This document shows positions 27,511-36,904 of a stretch of 64,000 bases of DNA, one piece after another. The position numbers and the translations under genes were made by a program. This DNA is from Burkholderia cepacia. GTDB lineage: Bacteria; Pseudomonadota; Gammaproteobacteria; Burkholderiales; Burkholderiaceae. The stretch is from NCBI RefSeq assembly GCF_029962485.1, contig NZ_CP073638.1, positions 248,001 to 312,000 of the forward strand, written 5' to 3'. Below the pieces are notes generated by a model that made no database searches, was not told the DNA's origin, and saw only the letters and a program-made list of their open reading frames with translations. Position 1 is the stretch's first letter, and each line of letters begins with the position of its first letter.

Positions 27511-28911
27511 ATGAGCACTTTCGACAACGTCGTGGCCGGTCGCGCCACGATGGAAGCTGCCGCCTCCACGCCCGGCGCGATCATCGCGCGGCTCGAGCGG
27601 CTTCCGGCCAACTCGATGCAGATCCGTGCGCGCGTGCTGATCGGCACCGCGACGTTCTTCGACGGCTTCGACGTGATCACGATCGCGGCGACGCTGCCGT
27701 TGCTGATCCACAAATGGGGGCTGTCGCCGACGCAGATCGGCATGCTGATCGCGTCCGGCGCGATCGGCCAACTGATCGGCGCGTTCCTGTTTCCCGCGCT
27801 GGCGGAGAAGCACGGCCGCGTGAAGGCGATCGCGTGGAGCTCGGCCGTGATCGGCATCACGAGCATCGCGTGCGGCTTCGCGCCGACCTTCGAAGTGTTC
27901 GTGCTGCTGCGGATCCTGCAAGGGCTCGGGCTCGGCGGCGAGCTGCCGGTCGCCGCGACGTACATCAACGAGATCACGCGTGCGCATGGCCGCGGCCGTT
28001 TCGTGCTGCTGTACGAGATCGTGTTCCCGATCGGCCTGCTCGTGTCGATGGCGCTCGGTGCGTGGCTCGTGCCGCGCTTCGGCTGGGAAATCATGTACTT
28101 CGTCGGCGGGCTGCCGCTGATCCTGTCGCTCGTGCTCACGCGTCTCGTGCCGGAATCGCCGCGCTGGCTCGCGTCGCGCGGGCGGCTCGCGGAAGCCGGG
28201 CGCGCAACGAGCGTGTTCGAAGCGTCGGTGCGCGGCGAACTGCCGCCCGTCACGCAGGTGGCTGCGTTCGACGAAATGGTGCGCCAGCATCCGAAGCGCA
28301 AGATGAGCGACCTGTTCAGCGCCGCGTATCGCAAGCGCACGCTCGCCGTGGCGACGTTGTGGGCGACCTGCGGGTTCATCCAGTACGGGCTGTCGACCTG
28401 GCTGCCGACGATCTACAAGAATTTCTATCACGCGCCGCTGCAGCTCGCGCTGAACCTCGCGGTGATCGGCTCGGTGATGGGCGTGTTCGGGTCGCTGGCG
28501 TCCGCGCTGCTGGTCGACAAGCTCGGCCGCAAGCCGGTGATCGTATGGTCGTTCGTGCTGTGTGCGCTTTCGCTGGCGTTCGCGGGCGTCTATCACGCGT
28601 CGTCGGTGTACGTCGTCGCGATTTTCTGTTCGCTGTCGCTCGGGTTGATGGCGTCGGGGTTCATCACCGCGTACGTCTACACGCCGGAGCAGTATCCGAC
28701 GAGCATCCGCGCGTCGGGCTGCGGGCTCGGCAGCGCCTGGCTGAAGATCGCGTCGTTCGTCGCGCCGATGGTCGTGCCGCACGCGATCATCGGTGGAAAC
28801 CTCGCGCCGGCGTTCTACCTGATCGGCATCGTGCCGCTGATCGCGGCAGTGACCGTGCACTTCGTCGGGATCGAGACGAAGGGGAAGGTGCTGGAGGCGC
28901 TGGAGGCGTAA
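27511..28911 (+). CDS. MFS transporter, aromatic acid:H+ symporter (AAHS) type
   Basis: A 466-residue inner-membrane carrier with about 12 transmembrane segments. Family signs are the first-helix motif ATFFDGFDVITIAATLP, the loop motif GRVKAIAWSS after helix 2, LGGELPVAATYINE in helix 4-5 and VPESPRWLASRGR before the central loop. It is the last gene of the catabolic operon, has AGGAG upstream, and is followed by a strong terminator. It should bring the pathway substrate, probably an aromatic acid, into the cell after passage through the porin. Confidence 0.92.
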   Translation: MSTFDNVVAGRATMEAAASTPGAIIARLERLPANSMQIRARVLIGTATFFDGFDVITIAATLPLLIHKWGLSPTQIGMLIASGAIGQLIGAFLFPALAEKHGRVKAIAWSSAVIGITSIACGFAPTFEVFVLLRILQGLGLGGELPVAATYINEITRAHGRGRFVLLYEIVFPIGLLVSMALGAWLVPRFGWEIMYFVGGLPLILSLVLTRLVPESPRWLASRGRLAEAGRATSVFEASVRGELPPVTQVAAFDEMVRQHPKRKMSDLFSAAYRKRTLAVATLWATCGFIQYGLSTWLPTIYKNFYHAPLQLALNLAVIGSVMGVFGSLASALLVDKLGRKPVIVWSFVLCALSLAFAGVYHASSVYVVAIFCSLSLGLMASGFITAYVYTPEQYPTSIRASGCGLGSAWLKIASFVAPMVVPHAIIGGNLAPAFYLIGIVPLIAAVTVHFVGIETKGKVLEALEA

Positions 28912-28938
28912 GCGCGGCCGGCCGCAACGGTTGAGGTG

Positions 28939-28979
28939 AAGCGAAAGGCCCGGATTTCGTCCGGGCCTTTTTTCGCTTT
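28939..28979 (+). terminator. Intrinsic terminator of the catabolic operon
   Basis: AAAGGCCCGG (28944-28953) and CCGGGCCTTT (28961-28970) form a ten-base stem with a seven-base loop, followed by more T. The flanking AAGCGA/TCGCTT extends the pairing, so it may act in both directions. Confidence 0.9.
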
Positions 28980-29035
28980 CGGCGGTTTGCATGGTCTAAT
29001 CGTCCGATCATTTATTTCCGACCGCCGCCACTGCC

Positions 29036-29587
29036 ATGCCGATGTTCGACACCGTCACGCTCGAGACACCGCGTCTCGTCCTTCGTCCGCCGCGCGAATC
29101 CGATGCGCATGCACTGTTCGATCTGTGGTCGGACGCCGAAGCGATGCGCTATTTTTCGTTCTCGCCGATGACGCACGTCGAACAGGCGATCGAACGCGTC
29201 GAGCGCAACCTGCGGACGTCGGCGAGCGGGCAGGATTTCGTGTGCGTGCTCGAACTGCGGGAAACCGGCGACGTGCTGGGTGAATGCGTGCTGTTTCATG
29301 CGAACGAGCAATGCCGGCGTGCCGAGATCGGATTCAGCCTGCGTCGCAAATTCTGGAATGGCGGATACATGCGTGAAGCGGCGTCGGCCGTGATCGAGCA
29401 TGCGTTCGATACGTTGTGCCTGAACCGGCTCGAAGCCGATATCGATCCACGCAACGTCGCGTCGGCACGGCTGCTCGAACGGCTCGGCTTCGAGCGGGAA
29501 GGGCTGCTGCGCGAACGCTGGATCGTCGGCGACGAAGTGTCGGACAGCGCGCTGTACGGGTTGCTGGCGAGCGATCGGCGCGGGTGA
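29036..29587 (+). CDS. GNAT acetyltransferase (RimJ/RimL type)
   Basis: A 183-residue GNAT protein. It starts with TLETPRLVLRPPRESDAHAL, typical of the RimJ-like subgroup, and has the acetyl-CoA-binding segment RRKFWNGGYMREAASAVIEH and the closing NVASARLLERLGFEREGLLR. Such enzymes acetylate protein N-termini, antibiotics or small amines; the substrate here is unknown. It stands alone between the operon terminator and the PPC-domain gene. Confidence 0.9.
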   Translation: MPMFDTVTLETPRLVLRPPRESDAHALFDLWSDAEAMRYFSFSPMTHVEQAIERVERNLRTSASGQDFVCVLELRETGDVLGECVLFHANEQCRRAEIGFSLRRKFWNGGYMREAASAVIEHAFDTLCLNRLEADIDPRNVASARLLERLGFEREGLLRERWIVGDEVSDSALYGLLASDRRG

Positions 29588-29687
29588 GGCGACAGGGCGC
29601 GCATGACCCAAGGGCCGGTGACTTGCCGGATTCACGAGTCGAACGTACGCTTTGTCGACATCACGGCTCACCAGCGGGTGCTCGACC

Positions 29688-30101
29688 ATGCAAGCCCATC
29701 CTCTACGTCTTTCCCCCGGCGACGATCTGCGCGGCGCCATCGAGGCGGCATTACGTCAGCACGAATCGCATGCCGCCTTCGTGATCCAGGGCATCGGCAG
29801 CCTGAGCGTCGCGCAACTGCGCTTCGCCGGCGTCGACCAGCCGACCGAACTGCGCGGCGACCTCGAAATCCTGACGCTGGCCGGTTCGGTATCGCCGGAC
29901 GGCGCACACCTGCACATGTCCGTTTCCGACGCGCACGGCCGCGTGTGGGGTGGCCATGTCGCGAGCGGTTGCGTGGTGCGTACGACGGCCGAAATCCTGC
30001 TGGCGCTGCTTCCCGCGCATCGTTTCTCGCGCGAACCCGACGCGGGCACCGGCTTCAACGAGCTGGTGATCCGCCGCGTGCCGGGTGCCGGCGACGCATG
30101 A
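29688..30101 (+). CDS. PPC (DUF296) domain-containing protein
   Basis: A 137-residue protein consisting of one PPC/DUF296 domain: HAAFVIQGIGSLSVAQLRFA and GAHLHMSVSDAHGRVWGGHV, with the His cluster (HLH, GGH) that can bind metal. Bacterial members form trimers and have no known DNA-binding AT-hook. ATG 29688 is preferred because it directly precedes the domain; the frame is open from 29652. The function is unknown. Confidence 0.85.
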   Translation: MQAHPLRLSPGDDLRGAIEAALRQHESHAAFVIQGIGSLSVAQLRFAGVDQPTELRGDLEILTLAGSVSPDGAHLHMSVSDAHGRVWGGHVASGCVVRTTAEILLALLPAHRFSREPDAGTGFNELVIRRVPGAGDA

Positions 30102-30139
30102 AAAAATGGCGCCGCGGCCTTTCGGCCTGTGGCGCCATT
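30101..30139 (-). terminator. Intrinsic terminator of acnB
   Basis: AATGGCGCC (30105-30113) pairs with GGCGCCATT (30131-30139), with an inner GGCC/GGCC pairing. Read on the minus strand it is followed by a run of T (complement of the A run at 30101-30106), placing it 47 bases after the acnB stop. Confidence 0.85.
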
Positions 30140-30185
30140 GCGCGGCGCTGCGGCGGTTACCACCCGCCGCAGCCCGACTGCGTGC

Positions 30186-32772
30186 TTACATCTGCACGGT
30201 GTCGGCCACTTCCTTGAAGTCTTCGATCTGGTCGAAGTTCATGTACTTGTAGATCTTGTCGCCGTTCGCGGTGAGCACGCCCATGTCGGCCATGTACTCT
30301 TCCTTGGTCGGGATCTTGCCCAGACGCGAGCAGATCGCTGCCAGTTCCGCCGAGCCGAGATACACGTTCGTGTTCTTGCCGAGACGGTTCGGGAAGTTGC
30401 GGGTCGACGTCGACATGACCGTCGCGCCTTCGCGCACCTGAGCCTGGTTACCCATGCACAGCGAGCAGCCCGGCATTTCGGTACGGGCACCGGCCGTGCC
30501 GAACACGCCGTAGTGGCCTTCTTCCGTCAGCTGCTTCTGGTCCATCTTGGTCGGCGGCGCGACCCACAGCTTGACCGGGATGTCGCGCTTGCCTTCCAGC
30601 AGCTTCGACGCGGCACGGAAGTGACCGATGTTGGTCATGCACGAACCGATGAACACTTCGTCGATCTTGGCGCCGGCGACTTCGGACAGCGTCTTCACGT
30701 CGTCCGGGTCGTTCGGGCATGCGACGATCGGCTCGTGGATGTCGGCGAGGTCGATCTCGATGACGGCCGCGTACTCGGCGTCGGCATCCGGCGACAGCAG
30801 TTGCGGGTCGGCCAGCCACTGCTCCATCGCCGCGATACGGCGCTGCAGGCTGCGCGGATCCTGGTAACCCTGCGCGATCATCCACTTGAGCAGCGTGATG
30901 TTGCTGTTCAGGTACTCGATGATCGGTTCCTTGTTCAGGTGCACCGAGCAACCGGCGGCCGAACGCTCGGCGGATGCATCCGACAGCTCGAACGCTTGCT
31001 CGACCTTCAGGTCGGGCAGGCCTTCGATTTCGAGGATGCGGCCCGAGAAGATGTTCTTCTTGCCTTGCTTGGCGACCGTCAGCATGCCTTGCTTGATCGC
31101 GTACAGCGGGATCGCGTTGACGAGGTCACGCAGCGTGACGCCCGGCTGCATCTTGCCCTTGAAGCGGACCAGCACCGATTCCGGCATGTCCAGCGGCATC
31201 GTGCCGGTGGCGGCCGCGAACGCGACCAGGCCCGAACCTGCCGGGAAGCTGATGCCGATCGGGAAGCGCGTGTGCGAATCGCCGCCGGTGCCGACGGTGT
31301 CGGGCAGCAGCATGCGGTTCAGCCACGAGTGGATCACGCCGTCGCCCGGGCGCAGTGCGATGCCTCCGCGCGTGCTGATGAAGTTCGGCAGCGTCTGGTG
31401 CGTCTTCACGTCGACCGGCTTCGGATAAGCGGCGGTGTGGCAGAACGACTGCATCACGAGGTCGGCCGAGAAGCCGAGGCAGGCCAGATCCTTCAGTTCG
31501 TCGCGGGTCATCGGGCCCGTGGTGTCCTGCGAGCCGACCGAGGTCATCTTCGGTTCGCAGTACGTGCCCGGGCGCACGCCCTGGCCTTCCGGCAAACCGC
31601 AGGCGCGGCCGACCATCTTCTGCGCGAGCGAGAAACCCTTGCCGCTGTCGGCCGGCTGGTGCGGCAGGCGGAACAGCGTCGACGGCGCGAGGCCGAGCGC
31701 TTCGCGTGCCTTCGCGGTCAGGCCACGGCCGATGATCAGCGGAATGCGGCCGCCGGGCGCGCACTTCGTCGAACAGCACGTCGGACTTGACCTGGAATTC
31801 GGCGATCACGTTGCCGTCCTTCAGCGCCTTGCCTTCGTACGGGCGCAGTTCGACCACGTCGCCCATTTCCATCTGCGACACGTCGAGCTCGATCGGCAGC
31901 GCGCCGGCATCTTCCATCGTGTTGTAGAAGATCGGGGCGATCTTGCTGCCGAGGCACACGCCGCCGAAGCGCTTGTTCGGCACGAACGGGATGTCTTCAC
32001 CGGTGAACCACAGCACCGAGTTGGTGGCCGACTTGCGCGAGGAGCCGGTGCCGACCACGTCGCCCACGTAGGCGACCAGGTGACCCTTTTCCTTCAGCGA
32101 TTCGATGAACTTGACCGGGCCGCGCTTGCCGTCTTCTTCCGGCGTGATGCCCGGGCGCGCGTTCTTCAGCATCGCCAGCGCGTGCATCGGGATGTCCGGG
32201 CGGGTGGTGGCGTCCGGCGCCGGCGACAGGTCGTCGGTGTTGGTTTCGCCCGTCACCTTGAACACGGTGATGGTCAGGCTTTGCGGCACTTCCGGGCGGC
32301 TCGTGAACCATTCGGCGTCGGCCCAGCTCTGCAGCACGGCCTGCGCGTGCGCGTTGCCCTTGTCGGCGAGTTCCTTCACGTCATGGAACTGGTCGAACAT
32401 CAGCAGGGTTTTCTTCAGTGCGTCGGCGGCGACGGCAGCGACTGCCTCGTCGGACAGCAGCTCGATCAGCGGCTGGATGTTGTAGCCGCCCAGCATCGTG
32501 CCGAGCAGTTCGGTGGCGCGTGCGCGCGAGATCAGCGGGCAGGCGGTCTCGCCCTTGGCCACGGCTGCCAGGAAGCCGGCCTTCACGCGGGCGGCTTCGT
32601 CGACGCCTGCAGGTACGCGATGGGTGATCAGGTCGACGAGCGTCTGCTCTTCGCCGGCCGGCGGGTTGATCAGCAATTCGACCAGTTCGGCGGTCTGCTG
32701 AGCCGTCAGCGGCAGGGGAGGAATACCGAGCGCGGCGCGGGCGGCCACGTGAGCACGAAAGTTTTCAAGCAT
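30186..32772 (-). pseudogene. acnB: Aconitate hydratase B, interrupted by a one-base frameshift
   Basis: This encodes AcnB, the TCA-cycle aconitase (citrate to isocitrate), which also acts on 2-methylcitrate derivatives. The N-terminal part (start 32772, MLENFRAHVAARAALG) runs in one frame to [10 protein letters not shown]; the rest ([17 protein letters not shown] to VADTVQM) continues in another. The break is at 31755-31757, where a GGG run on the plus strand would be GG in an intact gene; removing one G gives 861 codons, the normal AcnB length. The iron-sulfur cysteines are present in GSCMTN and GCSLCMGNQ. Nothing else is damaged and codon use is normal, so this is either a sequencing error or a very recent mutation. 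Confidence 0.88.
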
Positions 32773-32852
32773 GGGGAGACCTGCTGATATTGCGTTTGAG
32801 GGGAAGGCCTTGCCGGCACTCCGGGGCTATTCCAGGCACTGCTTTGAGCGGG

Positions 32853-32903
32853 ATTCTAATCTCAATGCTCTTTAACGTCAAATGTCTTATGTCTTATATA
32901 AGA
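32853..32903 (-). promoter_or_regulatory. acnB promoter with TCTTATATAAGA palindrome
   Basis: On the minus strand TTGACG (32876-32881), a 17-base spacer and TAGAAT (32853-32858) give a good sigma-70 promoter about 75 bases before the acnB start. Just upstream of the -35 box lies the perfect palindrome TCTTATATAAGA (32892-32903), with another TCTTAT at 32885-32890. This looks like a regulator site. The rest of the 32773-33179 gap holds nothing I recognise. Confidence 0.65.
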
Positions 32904-33179
32904 GTTGGTGCACGAAGGGTCGGGAATCGTGGCTGCATGGTGGAGGTGGCCTTGTCTGGCGTGGCCCGGTGGGTTGTCTGCGGGGCCGGATCAGGCTCCC
33001 GATGCCGCACATTTCTGCACAACCGCGCAGGAAACGGTACACACGCGGCGCTTTCGCGCGTCTACGCTTCCTGTCACGCAGCTTGCGATCAGGTTTCAAA
33101 AGCGCGGGGCGGAAATTGGCGCTTGGCCGTCGATTCGTCCCGGGCGGCTGCGATCCTTCTTACGCCGGTAATCAAGAAC

Positions 33180-33944
33180 ATGCGATCCAGAGATTCGATT
33201 TTCCTGGTGATGTCGCTCGTCGCGTCGTCGGCCGTTCATGCGGCGACGACCGGCGACGAAACGCGCCGCGAGGCCAGCCGGCCCGTCGCGCTGGTCTATC
33301 GCGGCCCCGCCGCATGCGATGGCTGCCCCGAGGCGATCGCCAACCGCCTGCGGGATTCGGACTACAACTTCCGGGTGATCTACGTCGGCCCGGCGGAAAA
33401 GCTCAGGATCACGCCCGCGGTGCTGGCCGGTGCGGCGTTATATGTGCAGCCCGGCGGCGGGCAGGACGTGCCCGGCGCGGCAGCCAGCATCGGGAAACAT
33501 GCAATCAAGGCCGTGCGGCATTACGTATCGAACGGCGGGCGTTACCTGGGGCTCTGCATGGGCGCGTACCTGGCGGGCGATCAGGGTTTCCGGCTGGTCG
33601 ACGGCGACATCGACTCCGAAGTCGATCGGCCGGGCTCGACGCTGCACGGCATCGCCGACACGGTCACGCCGGTCGTTTGGCGCGGGAAGAAACGCTGGAT
33701 CTACTATCAGGACGGCGCGATGCTCCCGGCCGTGCCGGCCGGCTCCGGCGGTGTCGTACTGGCGACGTACCCGAACCGCGATATCGCAGCCGCGACGTAC
33801 CGCTACGGCAAGGGACGCGTCGGGCTCGCCGGTCCGCATCCCGAGGCCGATGAGAGCTGGTATCGCGAGAACGGCCTCAAGAACCCGGACGGCGTGTTGC
33901 CGGACATGGCCCACGACCTGATCAACGCGACGATGAAGCCATAG
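33180..33944 (+). CDS. Secreted BPL_N-domain (glutamine-amidotransferase-like) protein
   Basis: A 254-residue protein with a signal peptide (FLVMSLVASSAVHAA). The mature part is an amidotransferase-like fold: PVALVYRGPAACDGCPEAI, then ALYVQPGGGQD, the nucleophile elbow RYLGLCMGAYLAGD, and near the end GLAGPHPEADESWYRE with His and Glu. This order fits the N-terminal domain of biotin-protein ligases (BPL_N) occurring alone. No ligase domain follows. Being exported, it cannot be a cytoplasmic biotin enzyme; its role is unknown. ATG 33180 is chosen by the signal peptide; the frame is open far upstream. It converges on the next gene. Confidence 0.75.
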   Translation: MRSRDSIFLVMSLVASSAVHAATTGDETRREASRPVALVYRGPAACDGCPEAIANRLRDSDYNFRVIYVGPAEKLRITPAVLAGAALYVQPGGGQDVPGAAASIGKHAIKAVRHYVSNGGRYLGLCMGAYLAGDQGFRLVDGDIDSEVDRPGSTLHGIADTVTPVVWRGKKRWIYYQDGAMLPAVPAGSGGVVLATYPNRDIAAATYRYGKGRVGLAGPHPEADESWYRENGLKNPDGVLPDMAHDLINATMKP

Positions 33945-33955
33945 TGGCGCGTGAC

Positions 33956-34429
33956 TTATTTCCGCTTCGCTCGATACGCGTCGAGATTTTTCCGCGCCTG
34001 AGCGCGGATTGCACGTTGCATGAACGGGGTCCAGCCGAGCAGCGTGCCTTTCAGCCCGAGCGCCTGACGCGCCCAGCGCCACAGGTCGAAACTGTCGCGA
34101 TGCTCGACGATGCGGCCATCGCGAAACCGGAACCGCGCATCGATCCGGTTGACCACCATCCGGCCGGTCGCGGTGAACCGGTAGTGTGCGATCCACTCCG
34201 CGCCGCCGGTCTGCTCGTTCGCGGCGACGTCGCCGAACGTCAGCGAAAATTCCTGCGCCCGCGCGACGAGCATGCGCCACATGTCGCGTGCGAGGTCGCC
34301 ATGCAGTTCGCCAAACGCGGGATCGCTGAAGACGATGTCGTCGGCATAGCAGGCGAGCATCGCGTCGATGTCGCGCTGCTGGAAAGCCGTGTAGAAACGC
34401 TGGATCAGTTCAGTGTTCGGATGGCTCAT
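33956..34429 (-). CDS. SnoaL/NTF2-like protein
   Basis: A 157-residue NTF2-like fold protein: MSHPNTELIQRFYTAFQQRD, DAMLACYADDIVFSDPAFGE and DGRIVEHRDSFDLWRWARQA are typical of the SnoaL-like polyketide-cyclase/limonene-epoxide-hydrolase superfamily. Many such proteins have no known substrate. Start at 34429 follows from the conserved N-terminus; the frame is open further. Confidence 0.85.
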   Translation of the reverse strand: MSHPNTELIQRFYTAFQQRDIDAMLACYADDIVFSDPAFGELHGDLARDMWRMLVARAQEFSLTFGDVAANEQTGGAEWIAHYRFTATGRMVVNRIDARFRFRDGRIVEHRDSFDLWRWARQALGLKGTLLGWTPFMQRAIRAQARKNLDAYRAKRK

Positions 34430-34661
34430 CTTTTGATTGGCTGTCGTTGTAGATGGAGCGGAGTCTCGACGTGGCGGCCTGAGGTCGAAGGCCGGGCAAG
34501 CCACTGTAGCGGAAATCCGGTGCGCCGTCGCCGACGGGCGCGGCTGCGTGCGTCGATGCTTGCCGGCGATTCCGCCAGCCGGTCAATGGGTGGACAATCG
34601 CACGCTGGAGGCCGGTCGAGCCACGACCCGGGCACACGCGTTGACCGTCGAGAAACCATTC

Positions 34662-36044
34662 ATGAAATTCCATGTTGAAGCCCCGTTGCGGCGCACGGTG
34701 CTGCTCGTGCTGCTTGCGCACGCATTCCCGGGCGTCGCGGCAGGGCTCGACTGTGCGCAGGCGACCAGCTCGACGGAAAAGGCCGTTTGCGCGTCGAACG
34801 ACCTGCATCTGGACGACGACAGGCTGTCGTCCTTTTACCGGAAGCTGTCCGGTGCGTTGCCGCCGGATCGGCGCGCCACGTTGCGCACCGCGCAGCTAGG
34901 CTGGCTGAAGACACGCGATCAATGCGGCGCCGATCATGGCTGCCTCGAGCAACGCTATCTGGCGCGGATCGGCGAACTGCAATCGCAACTGGCCACGGTG
35001 CTCGCCTATCGCCCCGACGCCGAAGACACGGCCGCGCTCGACGACCTGCGTACGCTCGTCGACCGGGCGCGCCAAACGGATGCAAGCTCGCCGGTCGAGA
35101 ACGTGATCGCGCGTCTGCGGATCAGGACGGCGGTCACACGGTTTTCCAGCGCGTCCGACGACGGGCAGGGTGCGGCGTTCCCGACGGTCCGGCCCGGCGG
35201 CGTGACGCCAGACGAATGGAAAGCGTTGAAGGCGTCGCACACCGACGGCGGTGACACGGAGTCGAGTGTGACCTACACGCTGATCGATCTCGATGGCAAC
35301 GGGCAGCGCGATCTGGTGATCGAATCGGCGGCGATCGGAACGGGGTTGTGGTCGTCGGTGGACGTCTTGCGCCGCAACGGCGGCAAGTTCGAGACGGCCG
35401 GCGAGTCGAACGAGGCGATCGACCGCAGCCTGTACACGACGAACGGCCGCGGCGCGAATCAGGCGGCCGATTGGGTTCGGCTGCGCGGGCGCGTTTACGC
35501 GCTGTATCGCGACAGCCACTATGGCGTGGACGAGTTTTACCTGCTGCGGCCATTTACCGTCATCGACCAGGTGCCGATACTGACCGTGCACTACCGCTAC
35601 CGCCTGTCGGTGCCGATCGCGCAGCACAAGGAAGGCAAGGCCGGTTCGACGATGCTCGACGGCACATTGCATGCGGCGCTCGAACAGGCGTTGCACGACG
35701 TGAGCGACCGTGCCGCGCGCGATGCGGGCGCCGACAAGCCGCTATGCCCGATTCCGCCGTCGGTGCAGGGCGATGATCGCGACGCGTATTCGAACTATGG
35801 CCCCGGTCACTATTCGTACGAGATCGTCGGCGACATGCCGGTGCATGTCGGCGGCACGTGCTACATCGGCCGGTTGATCGACTGGTTCGGTCAGTACGGG
35901 AAAGACGGCCTGATGGCGCAGTTGTCGATGCGTCTTCCCGCCAACGATGTGGACCGCGAGCAGACGTTCAGCGTGAACGGTGTCCGGACCGCGACGTCCG
36001 TCGCGACGTCGATCGGGAAAATGACGGTCAACAGCGGGAACTGA
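34662..36044 (+). CDS. Secreted protein with LprI-like (DUF1311) N-terminal domain
   Basis: A 460-residue exported protein. After the signal peptide (TVLLVLLAHAFPGVAAG) comes an LprI/DUF1311-type domain (residues about 28-100) with paired Cys: LDCAQATSSTEKAVCASNDL and AQLGWLKTRDQCGADHGCLE. LprI of mycobacteria inhibits lysozyme, and this family is also common in Gram-negative periplasms. The remaining about 350 residues contain SSVTYTLIDLDGNGQRDLVI, like a calcium-binding FG-GAP/VCBS-type segment, and further Cys; I do not recognise this part. ATG 34662 starts the signal peptide. Confidence 0.75.
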   Translation: MKFHVEAPLRRTVLLVLLAHAFPGVAAGLDCAQATSSTEKAVCASNDLHLDDDRLSSFYRKLSGALPPDRRATLRTAQLGWLKTRDQCGADHGCLEQRYLARIGELQSQLATVLAYRPDAEDTAALDDLRTLVDRARQTDASSPVENVIARLRIRTAVTRFSSASDDGQGAAFPTVRPGGVTPDEWKALKASHTDGGDTESSVTYTLIDLDGNGQRDLVIESAAIGTGLWSSVDVLRRNGGKFETAGESNEAIDRSLYTTNGRGANQAADWVRLRGRVYALYRDSHYGVDEFYLLRPFTVIDQVPILTVHYRYRLSVPIAQHKEGKAGSTMLDGTLHAALEQALHDVSDRAARDAGADKPLCPIPPSVQGDDRDAYSNYGPGHYSYEIVGDMPVHVGGTCYIGRLIDWFGQYGKDGLMAQLSMRLPANDVDREQTFSVNGVRTATSVATSIGKMTVNSGN

Positions 36045-36092
36045 CGCACGCGGCTTGCGTTCGGCCGCTTCGGCTTGAACGTGGCCGGCGCG

Positions 36093-36341
36093 TCACCGGT
36101 TCGCCATCGCGACGTCCTGGTTGCCTCGCCCGGTCACCAGGCAGCCCGACATGAAGGCCTCGCTCTGGCTGCCGGCGGCGGCGGCGCCGAAACCACGACC
36201 AAGCGCGTCGGCCCTGACCTGCGCGGCGCCTTGCTCACATGCGAGCGGGCTGGCGTCGCGGCCCTGCGCATGCAGGATTGCCCGATCGCCGATGAGATAG
36301 GCCAGCAGCGCGAAAACAGCGATATGTACGGCTCGTCTCAT
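36093..36341 (-). CDS. Small secreted hypothetical protein
   Basis: An 82-residue protein with a signal peptide (MRRAVHIAVFALLAYLIGDRAILHAQG) and two Cys in the mature part (LACEQGAAQV, MSGCLVTG) that may form a disulfide. A GAGGAG ribosome site precedes the start. No domain recognised. Confidence 0.55.
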   Translation of the reverse strand: MRRAVHIAVFALLAYLIGDRAILHAQGRDASPLACEQGAAQVRADALGRGFGAAAAGSQSEAFMSGCLVTGRGNQDVAMANR

Positions 36342-36525
36342 GATTCGTCTCCTCGTCGCTCAAGCGTAACGGGACACGTTCGACGAAGCACTTGGGGCTT
36401 CCCCCGGTAAACGTCTGCTGAAAACGGTGGCGGGGCGCGGTGACCCTGTCCCGATTTTCCATCGGAACCCGGTACGGCGATGATGCGCGCGAGTTTGACG
36501 AATGTCAGGGTACGGGCGGGAGGAG

Positions 36526-36541
36526 ACGGTCGCGCGACCGT
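36526..36541. promoter_or_regulatory. 16-base perfect palindrome upstream of the small membrane protein
   Basis: ACGGTCGCGCGACCGT is a perfect palindrome in the non-coding stretch 36342-36654. It may be an operator for either flanking gene. No other structure was noticed in this stretch apart from a TTGACG at 36568-36573 without a clear -10 box. Confidence 0.35.
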
Positions 36542-36654
36542 TCAAGGCGATAGCATGAATGCATGATTTGACGGAACGCGATGGCCGGTGAATGCATCGG
36601 TTCCGGCAAGCCGGTATGTGTTGAATATCGCTGTCGAAATAGTGAGGAATCCAA

Positions 36655-36765
36655 ATGTTGAACGTCTCTTCCGTGCTGATCAGCCTTGCTCCGATGTGGG
36701 CCATTCTGCTGGTGGCGTCTTCGGCGGCCGCCTATTTCGTGTTCTGGCGAAAGGTCATCGACTGA
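36655..36765 (+). CDS. 36-aa single-span membrane protein
   Basis: A very short reading frame: ATG at 36655, stop at 36763-36765, with TGAGG (36643-36647) well placed upstream. The product is MLNVSSVLISLAPMWAILLV followed by ASSAAAYFVFWRKVID, one hydrophobic helix with a positively charged end (WRK), as in small inner-membrane accessory proteins. Neighbouring DNA is otherwise non-coding. Existence is inferred from the ribosome site plus the membrane-helix composition. Confidence 0.5.
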   Translation: MLNVSSVLISLAPMWAILLVASSAAAYFVFWRKVID

Positions 36766-36904
36766 GCGCTGCCTGATGGCGGGTACACGCGCGATGCACG
36801 ATGCGCACACGTACCTCGTCGCTCGTTCGACGGCCGCGGGTGCAAGCCCGCGGGCCGGTCAGGGGGGCGGCTTCAACTGCGCCGCCCGCCGTGCCTGATG
36901 CCCG

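Noticed and set aside
26074..28992. A 972-codon open frame on the minus strand across reductase and transporter genes
   Set aside because: It is a complement-strand shadow running through several well-defined genes; composition is unnatural (Arg/His/Asp).
30186..32772. Programmed ribosomal frameshifting in acnB
   Set aside because: No slippery heptamer or downstream stimulatory structure was noticed, and aconitase is not known to use frameshifting; a sequence error or mutation fits better.
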